This document shows, in pieces, positions 14,461 to 22,588 of a DNA stretch of 31,398 nucleotides. The notes below the pieces were generated by a model. That model was not told the origin of the DNA. It did not search any database and saw only the letters and a list, made by a program, of their open reading frames with translations. A program made the translations under genes and the position numbers. The number at the start of each line of letters is the position of its first letter. Position 1 is the first letter of the stretch. This stretch comes from a virus. The DNA lies in the IMG/VR virus record IMGVR_UViG_3300023210_000135, positions 1 to 31,398 of that record, one strand, 5' to 3'.

Positions 14461-15296
14461 TTTACTTCCTGTATTTGGATGTTTGGGGTTCTTTCAATTA
14501 TATAACCGAGGTCATAATCATATTTGGTCGAATAGACAGCGTACGACGTCGTTAAGTCATCGGTGCTTTTCTCTTTAACCTGTTTAGTTATTTTTTTAAG
14601 CAAAGTTCCATCAGTCTTTAACCTTTCTTCATTGATACCATAAATATAACATTTATCTCGGGGTTTGTCAAGAGAAAAAAACATTTTCTCTTCATTTTTC
14701 TTGACGTCATATAATCCAATGGTCGTGATCTTATGGGTGCTCTTTGGAGTATTGATCTTTCCGATAACAGGATCTGTATTCTCAAAAACTTTTATCATGT
14801 GGAAGGCTGGCACGAGGACTTCGTTGAGCTTATCATGATATCCAATAATTGGTGCACCGCCGACTATAGTGTCCAAAGCTTCGTTGGAAATAAGATATAT
14901 TTGCTTAAAGACATCTGACCTTGCATACTCTTGAAGGACACCACAGACAACTCGTTCTTGTAAGAGGGCGCTGCCTCCAATTAATTCCATATCGGGCTTA
15001 ATATACATTATAGACAGGGGAAGCTTTTTAATATTTTCAAGGATCTTCAAGGATATACAAGAGACTTTTCCAGAGCCTCCGACAATTAACATTGTTTCTC
15101 CTTTCATGCCCTTGAGGAAGGGTTTTATTTTTGGCAGATCAAGAGATTCATATTCTTCGGCAGTGATACACTTTGGGACGCTATAGCAATTATCGCCCTT
15201 AAGACCGACGTCTACTTTGTAAATATTATATTGAGGGTATTTTGAAAAGCAGTCAGCAATCCTGCACCCTGCTGCTCCGAGACCTATAATATTCAC
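14457..15296 (-). CDS. Divergent FtsZ/tubulin-like GTPase-fold protein
   Basis: The N-terminus GLGAAGCRIAD (5-15) resembles the first nucleotide loop of FtsZ/tubulin (G-x-G-x-x-G-x-N). A second glycine loop IVGGSGKVSC (71-80) sits where the GGGTGTG signature belongs, followed by a helix and a strand, and ISNEAL (136-141) sits where FtsZ has its Asn-containing motif. A helix with conserved hydrophobics (LVPAFHMIKVF) ends the domain. The signature is degenerate and the T7 catalytic loop is not obvious, so polymerisation is uncertain. Start GTG overlaps the polymerase stop (GTGA) and has GGGAGG upstream. A ThiF-like Rossmann protein is the alternative. Confidence 0.45.
   Translation of the reverse strand: MNIIGLGAAGCRIADCFSKYPQYNIYKVDVGLKGDNCYSVPKCITAEEYESLDLPKIKPFLKGMKGETMLIVGGSGKVSCISLKILENIKKLPLSIMYIKPDMELIGGSALLQERVVCGVLQEYARSDVFKQIYLISNEALDTIVGGAPIIGYHDKLNEVLVPAFHMIKVFENTDPVIGKINTPKSTHKITTIGLYDVKKNEEKMFFSLDKPRDKCYIYGINEERLKTDGTLLKKITKQVKEKSTDDLTTSYAVYSTKYDYDLGYIIERTPNIQIQEVK
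14643..14671 (-). promoter_or_regulatory. Sigma70-like promoter inside the FtsZ/tubulin-like gene
   Basis: The minus strand has TTGACA (14666-14671), a 17-base spacer and TATATT (14643-14648) with TGT before it. It would drive the DUF2693-like gene and possibly ssb. It is inside coding sequence, so it could be chance, but matches the other sites. Confidence 0.6.
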
Positions 15297-16483
15297 CGAC
15301 CACCTCCCAGTTTTTCAAGATGTCCGAAATCACGTCCAATATTAACATTCACCATAAATTTGCCGAGATCAGTGCTGGAAAAAAGATCCACTATCTCATT
15401 GAGACAGTCCTTATCCTCAATCGAAAAATCTATGACAATAGAATCGTGAATAGGGAAGGCAATAAAAGATTTTTTATTTTCTAGATAATTAGATACTTTT
15501 ATCATTTGTCTCAAAACATTTTCAGCGCATGTGCTCTGGATGATATAATTTAGTGCTGTCCTTTTCTCGGAGGGGATCACCTTGTCCCAAAAGGTTGTCA
15601 CTTGCCCCTCAGTGAAGTACTTTTGTACCACAGAATCTCTATCGTAAGCACGGCTGGCGAGGTAGTCGTCGCTTTCAGGATTATATAGCCAAGCAAAAAT
15701 TCTCGTCTTGGCCTCGGCTCTTGTTCCCAAACCTCGGAAAACATTTTCGATATTCCATTGATGCATATCTTCCAGGGGTTGAGGTTTCCCTTGCAGCGCG
15801 AGGAGCGTTCTCAACTCCGCTGCGTTGAAGTCTAATTCAAGGAAGTATTCATTGTGCGGTTCGATGACAGATCGCAACTCCTTTTCCATTGTCAGAATTG
15901 GAAAGCTCTTTCGTTGCGTTGTTAACCGTCCAGTCTTGGTCCCGTTGATGTTAAATTTACAATAATGTTCAACGTTGTTCAGAGTTTTTGCAAACTTACG
16001 ATGCTTCGTCTTCTGAAACATTAAGTTCTTTGGTTTTATGTTTAGCCTTTGATATTTTATACCTTCGATCACTTTTGTTAAATCAAGCAGATAATCATAA
16101 TTTTTTGGTTTCTCAAAGTTCTCAAAAACGTGTTGACAAATCATGTCTTTGACGCTACACATCTCTAAAAGGAACTTTTCAGGTACCAAATCAAAAAAAC
16201 AGTTCTCATTAAGTGATACACGCGCCGTATGGAATGACTTGATGAAAGCCTTGAACTTTTCCTCAACATCGCTCCAGCGGTCTATTAGGTGCTCTGGTGA
16301 TGCCTCCATCAATCCAAGACCACCACAATAAATCTTGGCATATTCTATCTCTCGATCTCCGAGGAAGGAGGAATAAGCCCAAGTATGGCTTAGCTGGTCT
16401 GGTAAATCTTCATCGAAAGCTAACATACCGTCGTGGTAAATGCCAACACATTCTTTTTTATCGTCTAAAGTCTGGAATAACAA
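15293..16483 (-). CDS. DNA polymerase, family A (palm-fingers), exonuclease-less
   Basis: The C-terminal half carries the three family A motifs. Motif A is FLELDFNAAELRTLLAL (Asp218). Motif B is R255-x3-K259-x3-F263-x3-Y267, with Phe at the E. coli 762 position. Motif C is IHDSIVIDF (His346-Asp347-Ser348), where most enzymes have HDE. NINGTKTGRLTT (178-189) is the thumb-palm TGRxSS motif. The protein has 396 residues; E. coli Pol I has 928. No 3'-5' exonuclease motifs are evident in the N-terminal 150 residues. It would be the replicative polymerase with helicase and ssb. Start is TTG (16481-16483) with AAGGG upstream. Confidence 0.93.
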   Translation of the reverse strand: MLFQTLDDKKECVGIYHDGMLAFDEDLPDQLSHTWAYSSFLGDREIEYAKIYCGGLGLMEASPEHLIDRWSDVEEKFKAFIKSFHTARVSLNENCFFDLVPEKFLLEMCSVKDMICQHVFENFEKPKNYDYLLDLTKVIEGIKYQRLNIKPKNLMFQKTKHRKFAKTLNNVEHYCKFNINGTKTGRLTTQRKSFPILTMEKELRSVIEPHNEYFLELDFNAAELRTLLALQGKPQPLEDMHQWNIENVFRGLGTRAEAKTRIFAWLYNPESDDYLASRAYDRDSVVQKYFTEGQVTTFWDKVIPSEKRTALNYIIQSTCAENVLRQMIKVSNYLENKKSFIAFPIHDSIVIDFSIEDKDCLNEIVDLFSSTDLGKFMVNVNIGRDFGHLEKLGGGR

Positions 16484-16485
16484 TC

Positions 16486-17772
16486 TCAGCCCTTTTTTAA
16501 GGTTTCTATTAAATAATCTTGATAGTCTTCAAACGGATATTGGCTCTCGTCGAGGTTCTTATAAAATTTCCTATTTCTAAAATCATTATAGGATCCTTCG
16601 AGTGACGGAATATCTTTGAATACTGTATTAATATACCCTATAATCCTGCTCATGTCAAGTGTTTTTGATAATTTTATGGAATCAGATACAATATCGTCAA
16701 TGGCGGGCTGTTCTAATTTCAAGTTTTTTTCTTTGTTTTTAATTTTTACATATAAAGATAACCACTGGCTTGGAGGATATGCTTGAAAAGCTTCCAGTTG
16801 ATTTGGTTTGGTGCGCCTGATCGTTCTTGTCATTTTTCTGCCATTTTCAATCGAGGTTCGAAATATCTTTGGTCGAGAAAATACAATGGCGCCGTATGCT
16901 CTGAATGCAGCATATCGTAAAAGAGCCAGATCCCCCGCGTACGCTTTTCCGTAATAGCGATTAAAAATAGGAGCCAACCCCTCGCTGGAACCACGGGCGA
17001 CAGAATAGGATTGTATGGCGGCAGAAGAAATGTTCGCAATAATCCGCCATGGTGCATTCTCGTCAATATAAAATCCGTATTTTTCAAGAAGTTTAAGATA
17101 ATATGGAAATTCTGGGTGGTTTATATAAAATTTTACTTTTCCCTGATCTACCGAATAATCCCCGTCGCCGAGACTTAAAGCTAATCCTGTATATCGGATA
17201 TCCATCACTTTTGTCATTATCACAGAAGATTTTGTCAGGGCGCGATTCGCCGTATATTGAAGTGCGAGGTCTTCAAACTGAACCATGAAATCTTTAAAAT
17301 TTTCAATTTTATCTATCTTGCGGGTCTTTATCAACTCTCGGAGGATATATCTAACAAAAATCACGTTTCTTTGATTCATCATCGAGGGAAAGTTTTCTGT
17401 CGATTCCACAACCTTTATCTTTTTTAACAAGGGGAAGGATTTTATTGTACCATTTAAAATGCATTTTTTTACGTCTTTTTCAAAAGCCTCAAAAGCGTCT
17501 TTTACGAAAGGAAGAGTAAAATGTCCCTGGTGGTTTCTCAGTGGAACCAATTGGGATCGATCAAGTTGAAGGGGTGTGAACTGAAGATTCACTTTACCAT
17601 AATATGCGTTTTCTTGAAACCAGAAGTCCTTGACAACACCCTCTTCAACTGCCTCTGGGTGATCATGGAACGCATATGTGGCATATGCTATACGAGAATA
17701 AAAAAGGTTTTCAGATCCTAAAGAATTATCCCCGATGAAAAGATTACTATTAATTTTTGGTTTCTTGGCCAT
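16486..17772 (-). CDS. Unknown 428-residue protein between tail and polymerase genes
   Basis: I do not recognise a family. The sequence is mixed alpha/beta with many aromatics. A central stretch (about 240-310) is the most ordered: WRIIANISSAAIQSYSVARG, then an RYYGKAY segment and ALLRYAAFRAYGAIVF, which looks like packed helices. No enzyme motif or signal peptide is seen. It is coupled to the hub-like gene upstream (TAATG) and is followed at once by the polymerase, so it marks the switch from virion to replication genes. The coupling to the baseplate operon favours a structural or assembly role, but this is inference. It contains a sigma70-like promoter facing the polymerase. Confidence 0.75.
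   Translation of the reverse strand: MAKKPKINSNLFIGDNSLGSENLFYSRIAYATYAFHDHPEAVEEGVVKDFWFQENAYYGKVNLQFTPLQLDRSQLVPLRNHQGHFTLPFVKDAFEAFEKDVKKCILNGTIKSFPLLKKIKVVESTENFPSMMNQRNVIFVRYILRELIKTRKIDKIENFKDFMVQFEDLALQYTANRALTKSSVIMTKVMDIRYTGLALSLGDGDYSVDQGKVKFYINHPEFPYYLKLLEKYGFYIDENAPWRIIANISSAAIQSYSVARGSSEGLAPIFNRYYGKAYAGDLALLRYAAFRAYGAIVFSRPKIFRTSIENGRKMTRTIRRTKPNQLEAFQAYPPSQWLSLYVKIKNKEKNLKLEQPAIDDIVSDSIKLSKTLDMSRIIGYINTVFKDIPSLEGSYNDFRNRKFYKNLDESQYPFEDYQDYLIETLKKG
16630..16658 (-). promoter_or_regulatory. Sigma70-like promoter ahead of the polymerase gene
   Basis: The minus strand has TTGACA (16653-16658), a 17-base spacer and TATATT (16630-16635). GGG instead of TGn precedes the -10. It lies in the 3' part of the 428-residue gene and would start a transcript reading the DNA polymerase. 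Confidence 0.6.
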
Positions 17773-20700
17773 TATGCGGGGTCTCCTCCTACTGGTTTAT
17801 CAATATTATTTTTAATGTCCTCGGTGGTCGACTCGATGAAAGAGGTATCACATTTAGCTGTTTCAGTCTCTCGTCCATTGTCGGCGCGTTTGGCGTCTTT
17901 TCCGCCACTAGTTTCGAACAGAGCCTCAACCGTGGTTTCAAATTTACCATTCTCGATATAACTACTGACTTGAGTTACTAAATGGTACCCGCCGAGCCCC
18001 ATAGCTCGGGAGGGAGACGTTGGGTTTGTTGGCAATCCGAGTTTGGATCCAAAACCAATTGGATTTAAATAAACCAATTGTCCCGGATAAAATATTACAT
18101 TCCCTATCATCTTAGCAGTTATATTATATACGTCAGCTAAATGTTTAAGTGGATTAAGTTCGGATTCTTCAATTACTCTCTGTTCGCGTAAACCTTTGAC
18201 GGTGGATCTTTTAAACTGGGCATCCTTCAAAATTCCTGTTCTTGCTCCCATAACTATGTGCTGGATACCTCTCTTATTATCCTCGAATCTATCTCCGTTT
18301 AAATATGTCGGAGATTCGTTAACAAGATAAAATACTTTATAATGGAACATTTCATTTGGTGTCAAATTCGGAGGGTTAACCGGAGCCATGGGCGAGACAT
18401 TATTAATTGAGTCACCACTTAAGCGAGAAGCAATTAATTTGCCCGGATTGAATGTGCTCGATCCGCCGGGGGGTTTAAAATGATTCGAATCTATTTTATC
18501 GTTAATGGGGCTAATACCCTCTCTTAACGCGGGGACAGATATGGATGCGTCTTTCATCAAAAGCCTTTGAGGTCTTCGCCCACCAAGAACCTCCCCACCG
18601 ACTGCATCGATAACAAAATCCTTTAAACATTCGCGAATGAATTTAATAAGAGGAAAAGTGTTTGCTTTAGCTTTGTTAACGTTTCTAAACCACCAGTCTC
18701 TAAAATACGGCAATGCAATAGGGATGTCTCCTAAATTTATAGTTTTTTCTTCATTGACTCCAAATTTAGCTACATGCATCGTCCCCAAGATGATCCCTAA
18801 ATTTTGGACTCGGTTTGGGTGAAAGTCTCCGCCGCACTCGTCTTCGGACGCTGAATATTTTCCTTCACCAAAAGCTTTCACTGCGGCTATGTCCACCAAA
18901 TCCCCAAAGAAGAAATATGGAATTATTAATTTTCCGTCGTCTTCGGCGGCGGTTAACCCAAACTTCGAACCGACGACCCCACTTGGATTTTCAAAGTCTT
19001 CAAAGTCATCAATTGTATCTCCGTCGGAATTCTGACCTTTTGCATCGTTAAGTGCTCGGAGGAAACAATCGTAGTTTGTAGCATCATCGGTTGCGTCGAG
19101 TTCTGTTCCCAGAGTGTTTTCAAGAACCCAGTCAGTAAACCCAGACGTCTGAGAGGCAGCTAGGAGTGCACCCCCGGCTGTTGTAATCGTTGGCGGTCCG
19201 CCGAGAATGGTACCAAAACTATATTCTTCCGCAGCCTGGGCTCCCAAGGCTGCAGCAAAAATATCGAGATACTGCTCATCACAATTGTATTTTGCTGTGT
19301 CGGCTTCATTCGCCGATTGAGTGGCTGCGCCTATTAGTTCTTCCTTTGCGGCGCCAGATAAAAGCTTCAAAGAAGAAACCCCTGATAGATCTGACGGTTT
19401 TATATTATGTACCTCTCCGCCGGCGGCTGCCCACTGCTCTTTGCTGAGTTCTATACAATAAACTTTATCTTTCTGTAAAAGACCTTCAACAATAATATCC
19501 ATACCGCTTTTATTTCTAGCCGTTTGCTTTACTAATTTCATCTCATGTTTAATTTTTTCAATACTCTCTGCAAAACAACCTTCCTGGGCAGCATCCAATT
19601 GTTTTTGGAGCACACACAATTCATGACGAGTATCCTCGGTTAATATAATATCAGCGCGCTGGTCCATCATAATACCGTCGATCCGACCCCTGTAACTGAT
19701 CGATAATTCAAAGGTGCCGTCCTGTTGGATGCTAAATTCATGTTCGACGAGAGTCAAAAATAATGGCACCAATTGTCCTTGTATTCCGGTGGCTAATCTA
19801 TTTTTGCCTAGGCTTTCGGCATACTGGAGATTTGGAGCCCAGCCGACTACCGCTTTTATCTCGAAGTGCCTGGGATCGGCTATATCTGTTTGCGGTTTAC
19901 TCGAAGTAGGAACACAAGGATCTTCAATCGAATTGTCTGAATTCTTGTCGCTTCCCGGTTTTGTTCGAACCAGAAGGTCGACGTATTTAAATCCATTTGG
20001 TTGGAGTTTTAAGAGATCATTAAAATTCTGGAAATATAAGACCAGTTTGGCTGTTATATCGTTCTTCGTGGTGGCAATATTAGTGCCGTTATATTGCCAA
20101 TCGAAAGATTTAATTCCAACACCAGATCGTCCCAGCCCTTCGAGTCCAGAGGTTTCTATATCTTCCGTCTTTGTATAAGAGTTAAAAACAATGGGTACTG
20201 GCTGTGGGAGTTGTTCTCCTTTCGAATTATACAAAATCTTGTATAATCGTATCATCGGAACAAGAGATGACGCCTCTGGGACCGTTATATTTGTAAATTC
20301 TTCGGAACCAGGGACATACGTCAATTTGTTAACTATTTCACTGGGGTGGGCATGCAGCAGAGTTGTTTTCTTATATTTGTTGATGGTATAGGATCTTTTG
20401 CTTTCACTCAAGCTAGCTAAAGTTGTCATGTTAGCTGCAAGCAGCGTCTGAAGGTGGAATTTTATAGCAGTGATTTGCTCTTCTTGCGATCTAGAATCAA
20501 GTTCTTTTTCGGCTTTTCCCGCTAAAATTGAATCTCGGCGTTCAGCCATGAGTTGTTTGTTGGTTTCTGCTTTATCTTCGCGGGGTGGCAAACCGGCGCG
20601 GGCTTTTCTGGCAGTATTGACAGCATCGCCCAGGAGACCAAGATCATACCAATCGTATTCTCCTTCACTTATCGAAACGATATCGTCGAATACCGGCGTC

Positions 20701-21173
20701 CCCATCAGATTAAAAGCCAGGATATCATATGCAGCCCGACGAGCGGATAGGTCTGGTCGGCTGGGACTATAAGACAATATCTTTTCTTTAATTATGGGGG
20801 TTCTACTTGCATCGTCTCCGCTTCCTTTGGCGATATCGAATGCAGCCAAGTTAATCCCACCCTTGTTTTTCAAGAATTTAAGACTTACGGTACCGGCGAG
20901 GAATTCCTCCAAATTTGCAATGAGTTGGCTGTTCCCAGTAGCCTTTAAACTTCCACGCATAGCTTTTGCTGTATTAATGAGCCAACCGTTGGAAAACCCT
21001 GGTGTTCCTGCAGCTACGGAAGAATCCTTGGGAGTTTCGGAAATTTCATACCACGTCCCATTAGTAATGAGCCCTACGATGGCCAACTGACCTACAGCGC
21101 CATCTTCTTTGCCAAGGTCATTCTCAATAGGAGTTTTGCCCTTCATTATTTCATAATGTCCGAGACCTGCCAT
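17772..21173 (-). CDS. Very long baseplate-hub-like structural protein
   Basis: The 1133-residue protein has no catalytic motif that I can place. Its C-terminal region (about 1015-1090) has IGNVIFYPGQLVYLNP, then GGYHLVTQVSSYIENGKFETTVEALFE, the pattern of phage baseplate-hub proteins (gp27/gpD type) where a final beta domain carries the 'G-x-Y-x-V-T and G-x-F-x-T' strands. The middle contains long Ala- and Asp-rich stretches. It sits directly after the LysM/gp53-like gene and after the tape measure gene, a normal place for a hub. It likely joins tail tube and spike at the baseplate. It is far longer than T4 gp27 (391), so it may combine hub and other parts. Function moderately supported. Confidence 0.6.
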   Translation of the reverse strand: MAGLGHYEIMKGKTPIENDLGKEDGAVGQLAIVGLITNGTWYEISETPKDSSVAAGTPGFSNGWLINTAKAMRGSLKATGNSQLIANLEEFLAGTVSLKFLKNKGGINLAAFDIAKGSGDDASRTPIIKEKILSYSPSRPDLSARRAAYDILAFNLMGTPVFDDIVSISEGEYDWYDLGLLGDAVNTARKARAGLPPREDKAETNKQLMAERRDSILAGKAEKELDSRSQEEQITAIKFHLQTLLAANMTTLASLSESKRSYTINKYKKTTLLHAHPSEIVNKLTYVPGSEEFTNITVPEASSLVPMIRLYKILYNSKGEQLPQPVPIVFNSYTKTEDIETSGLEGLGRSGVGIKSFDWQYNGTNIATTKNDITAKLVLYFQNFNDLLKLQPNGFKYVDLLVRTKPGSDKNSDNSIEDPCVPTSSKPQTDIADPRHFEIKAVVGWAPNLQYAESLGKNRLATGIQGQLVPLFLTLVEHEFSIQQDGTFELSISYRGRIDGIMMDQRADIILTEDTRHELCVLQKQLDAAQEGCFAESIEKIKHEMKLVKQTARNKSGMDIIVEGLLQKDKVYCIELSKEQWAAAGGEVHNIKPSDLSGVSSLKLLSGAAKEELIGAATQSANEADTAKYNCDEQYLDIFAAALGAQAAEEYSFGTILGGPPTITTAGGALLAASQTSGFTDWVLENTLGTELDATDDATNYDCFLRALNDAKGQNSDGDTIDDFEDFENPSGVVGSKFGLTAAEDDGKLIIPYFFFGDLVDIAAVKAFGEGKYSASEDECGGDFHPNRVQNLGIILGTMHVAKFGVNEEKTINLGDIPIALPYFRDWWFRNVNKAKANTFPLIKFIRECLKDFVIDAVGGEVLGGRRPQRLLMKDASISVPALREGISPINDKIDSNHFKPPGGSSTFNPGKLIASRLSGDSINNVSPMAPVNPPNLTPNEMFHYKVFYLVNESPTYLNGDRFEDNKRGIQHIVMGARTGILKDAQFKRSTVKGLREQRVIEESELNPLKHLADVYNITAKMIGNVIFYPGQLVYLNPIGFGSKLGLPTNPTSPSRAMGLGGYHLVTQVSSYIENGKFETTVEALFETSGGKDAKRADNGRETETAKCDTSFIESTTEDIKNNIDKPVGGDPA

Positions 21174-21182
21174 AATATTCCC

Positions 21183-21533
21183 TTAGCGCGCCTTGCTGCT
21201 GTAAAATAATCCCATCATCTCTGACAAGGGGAGTGGTATTAAAACGGTATCGCCGAGTCGGATATGACTATCTGTTGGCTTCTGATTATACCAGGCGATC
21301 AACCACCACATTTCGGAATCACCATAGTGTTCTGCAGCTAGTTTATATAATCTATCGCCTGTTGTCCAAATGTGCCTGATGGTTTGGACATTCCGTATAT
21401 TTTGGGATGTCAATTTATTAAAAATCGCCGTCGTATATTGTTTTGCCTTTTTTAACCCTCGGCTCTCAAGTAATTCTTTATAAATTTCTGCGCCATTTGT
21501 TCGAATGACTCTATTGCTATTTCTGCTAGACAT
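21183..21533 (-). CDS. LysM-domain baseplate protein, gp53-like
   Basis: In the C-terminal half, HIWTTGDRLYKLAAEHYGDS is followed by MWWLIAWYNQKP and LGDTVLIPLP. That is a LysM-type fold: G-D-x-L-x-x-I-A, Y-G-D, W-I-x-x-N, and a closing L-x-I-P. The same pattern is found in T4 gp53 and other baseplate wedge proteins, where LysM is structural. The N-terminal 50 residues are basic. AGGAG lies about nine bases before the ATG, partly formed by the TAG stop of the upstream gene. It should assemble into the baseplate wedge. A peptidoglycan-binding role is less likely in this context. Confidence 0.8.
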   Translation of the reverse strand: MSSRNSNRVIRTNGAEIYKELLESRGLKKAKQYTTAIFNKLTSQNIRNVQTIRHIWTTGDRLYKLAAEHYGDSEMWWLIAWYNQKPTDSHIRLGDTVLIPLPLSEMMGLFYSSKAR

Positions 21534-21544
21534 AAGTTATGCTC

Positions 21545-22531
21545 CTAAAAGTCAAAAGTCGTCGGGTCACTTAATAAGGACTCGTCGTAATAATCGGTAA
21601 TATATTCGGGAAGGGGGGAGGGATTGGTGCTGTCGGCTTGAGGTTGAGATACTGCTTCATCCTCACCTTGCTGAAGCGAAATCGATTGTTCCGCCTGAGC
21701 CGCTTCTTGTGCCCTTATCTCTGCAGAATTATCTGGGACCGGGTTGTTGGCACCCGCCTCTTCCTGGGTTATTCCTTCTCCGATGTCCTGTTCATTCAAT
21801 ATCTCGGCTGGAGTTTTTATACCCAGTGTATCATTGGCTGATTGCTTCCATGCCATATATGGAAAAGAATTTTTCTCGTAATCAAAGTCAATAAACCCCT
21901 CCGGACCTATCTGTTCTTTAATTATTTCCCATGTTCCCTCTTGGGTCCAGCCCAGTGGTTGTTCGTGGATAACATGAAACTCACATGAAAATTTCAAGGA
22001 CTTGGGGTATAAGATATTTGTCATTCCACCGTTGAGCGTACGATCGCCGTCCCACCAGCCTACTTCCATATCAGGCTCAAATGTGAATCCGTTAACTTTT
22101 CCAAGTAAGCCTGTATTCACATTGAGTTTGATCAAATTAACGAATTTCATCCTCAGCAAAGGGGGCTTCGTTATAGTTGTTGCATCGCCAGAGTCCGTAT
22201 ACGTTGGATATAAATATCGCATTAAGCTTGATGCTCTTGCCATATTTTGTTTGGCTTCTTCTAAGCTAGCAGATGGCGCATCCCATGCCAAGGAAATAAT
22301 TCTAGTCGTATTCTGAAAAGTGTAAATTGGATCGATTCTTCCATAAACCAGTTCTTCATTCCACTTTGAATCAAAGGAATCAGTATAGCTTGTTAGAAAT
22401 GCCTTGAATTTGACTCTTCCGACACTGGGTTCGTTTGTCCCGGTCTTTTGTTTGGCAGCGTGAAAATATTCAAATTCAATAAAAAAGTTTTTCTGATTTG
22501 CGTAGGTATCACTTGGATCTGAGAATGCCAT
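21545..22531 (-). CDS. Baseplate/tail-tube-cap-like structural protein
   Basis: Residues 1-235 are beta-rich and resemble the tube-like domain of baseplate-completing proteins: VKFKAFLTSYTDSFDSKWNE, YGRIDPIYTFQNTTRIISLAW, LMRYLYPTY, PPLLRMKFVNLI, FTFEPDMEVGWWD, and CEFHVIHEQPLGW. The last 90 residues are a low-complexity Glu/Gln/Ala tail (EIRAQEAAQAEQSISLQQGE), likely flexible. It lies between tape measure and LysM genes, where T4 gp48/gp54 class proteins that start the tail tube are found. I infer a role at the tube-baseplate joint. No enzyme motif is seen. Confidence 0.6.
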   Translation of the reverse strand: MAFSDPSDTYANQKNFFIEFEYFHAAKQKTGTNEPSVGRVKFKAFLTSYTDSFDSKWNEELVYGRIDPIYTFQNTTRIISLAWDAPSASLEEAKQNMARASSLMRYLYPTYTDSGDATTITKPPLLRMKFVNLIKLNVNTGLLGKVNGFTFEPDMEVGWWDGDRTLNGGMTNILYPKSLKFSCEFHVIHEQPLGWTQEGTWEIIKEQIGPEGFIDFDYEKNSFPYMAWKQSANDTLGIKTPAEILNEQDIGEGITQEEAGANNPVPDNSAEIRAQEAAQAEQSISLQQGEDEAVSQPQADSTNPSPLPEYITDYYDESLLSDPTTFDF

Positions 22532-22588
22532 AGATTTTGGTTTCCTTATTCGTGGTATTAGTAAGTATGAGACTCATCAAAAAATGAT

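Noticed and set aside
22567-22577. ATGAGACTCAT inverted repeat after the tape measure upstream gene
   Set aside because: Too short, no U run; expected by chance in AT-rich spacer.
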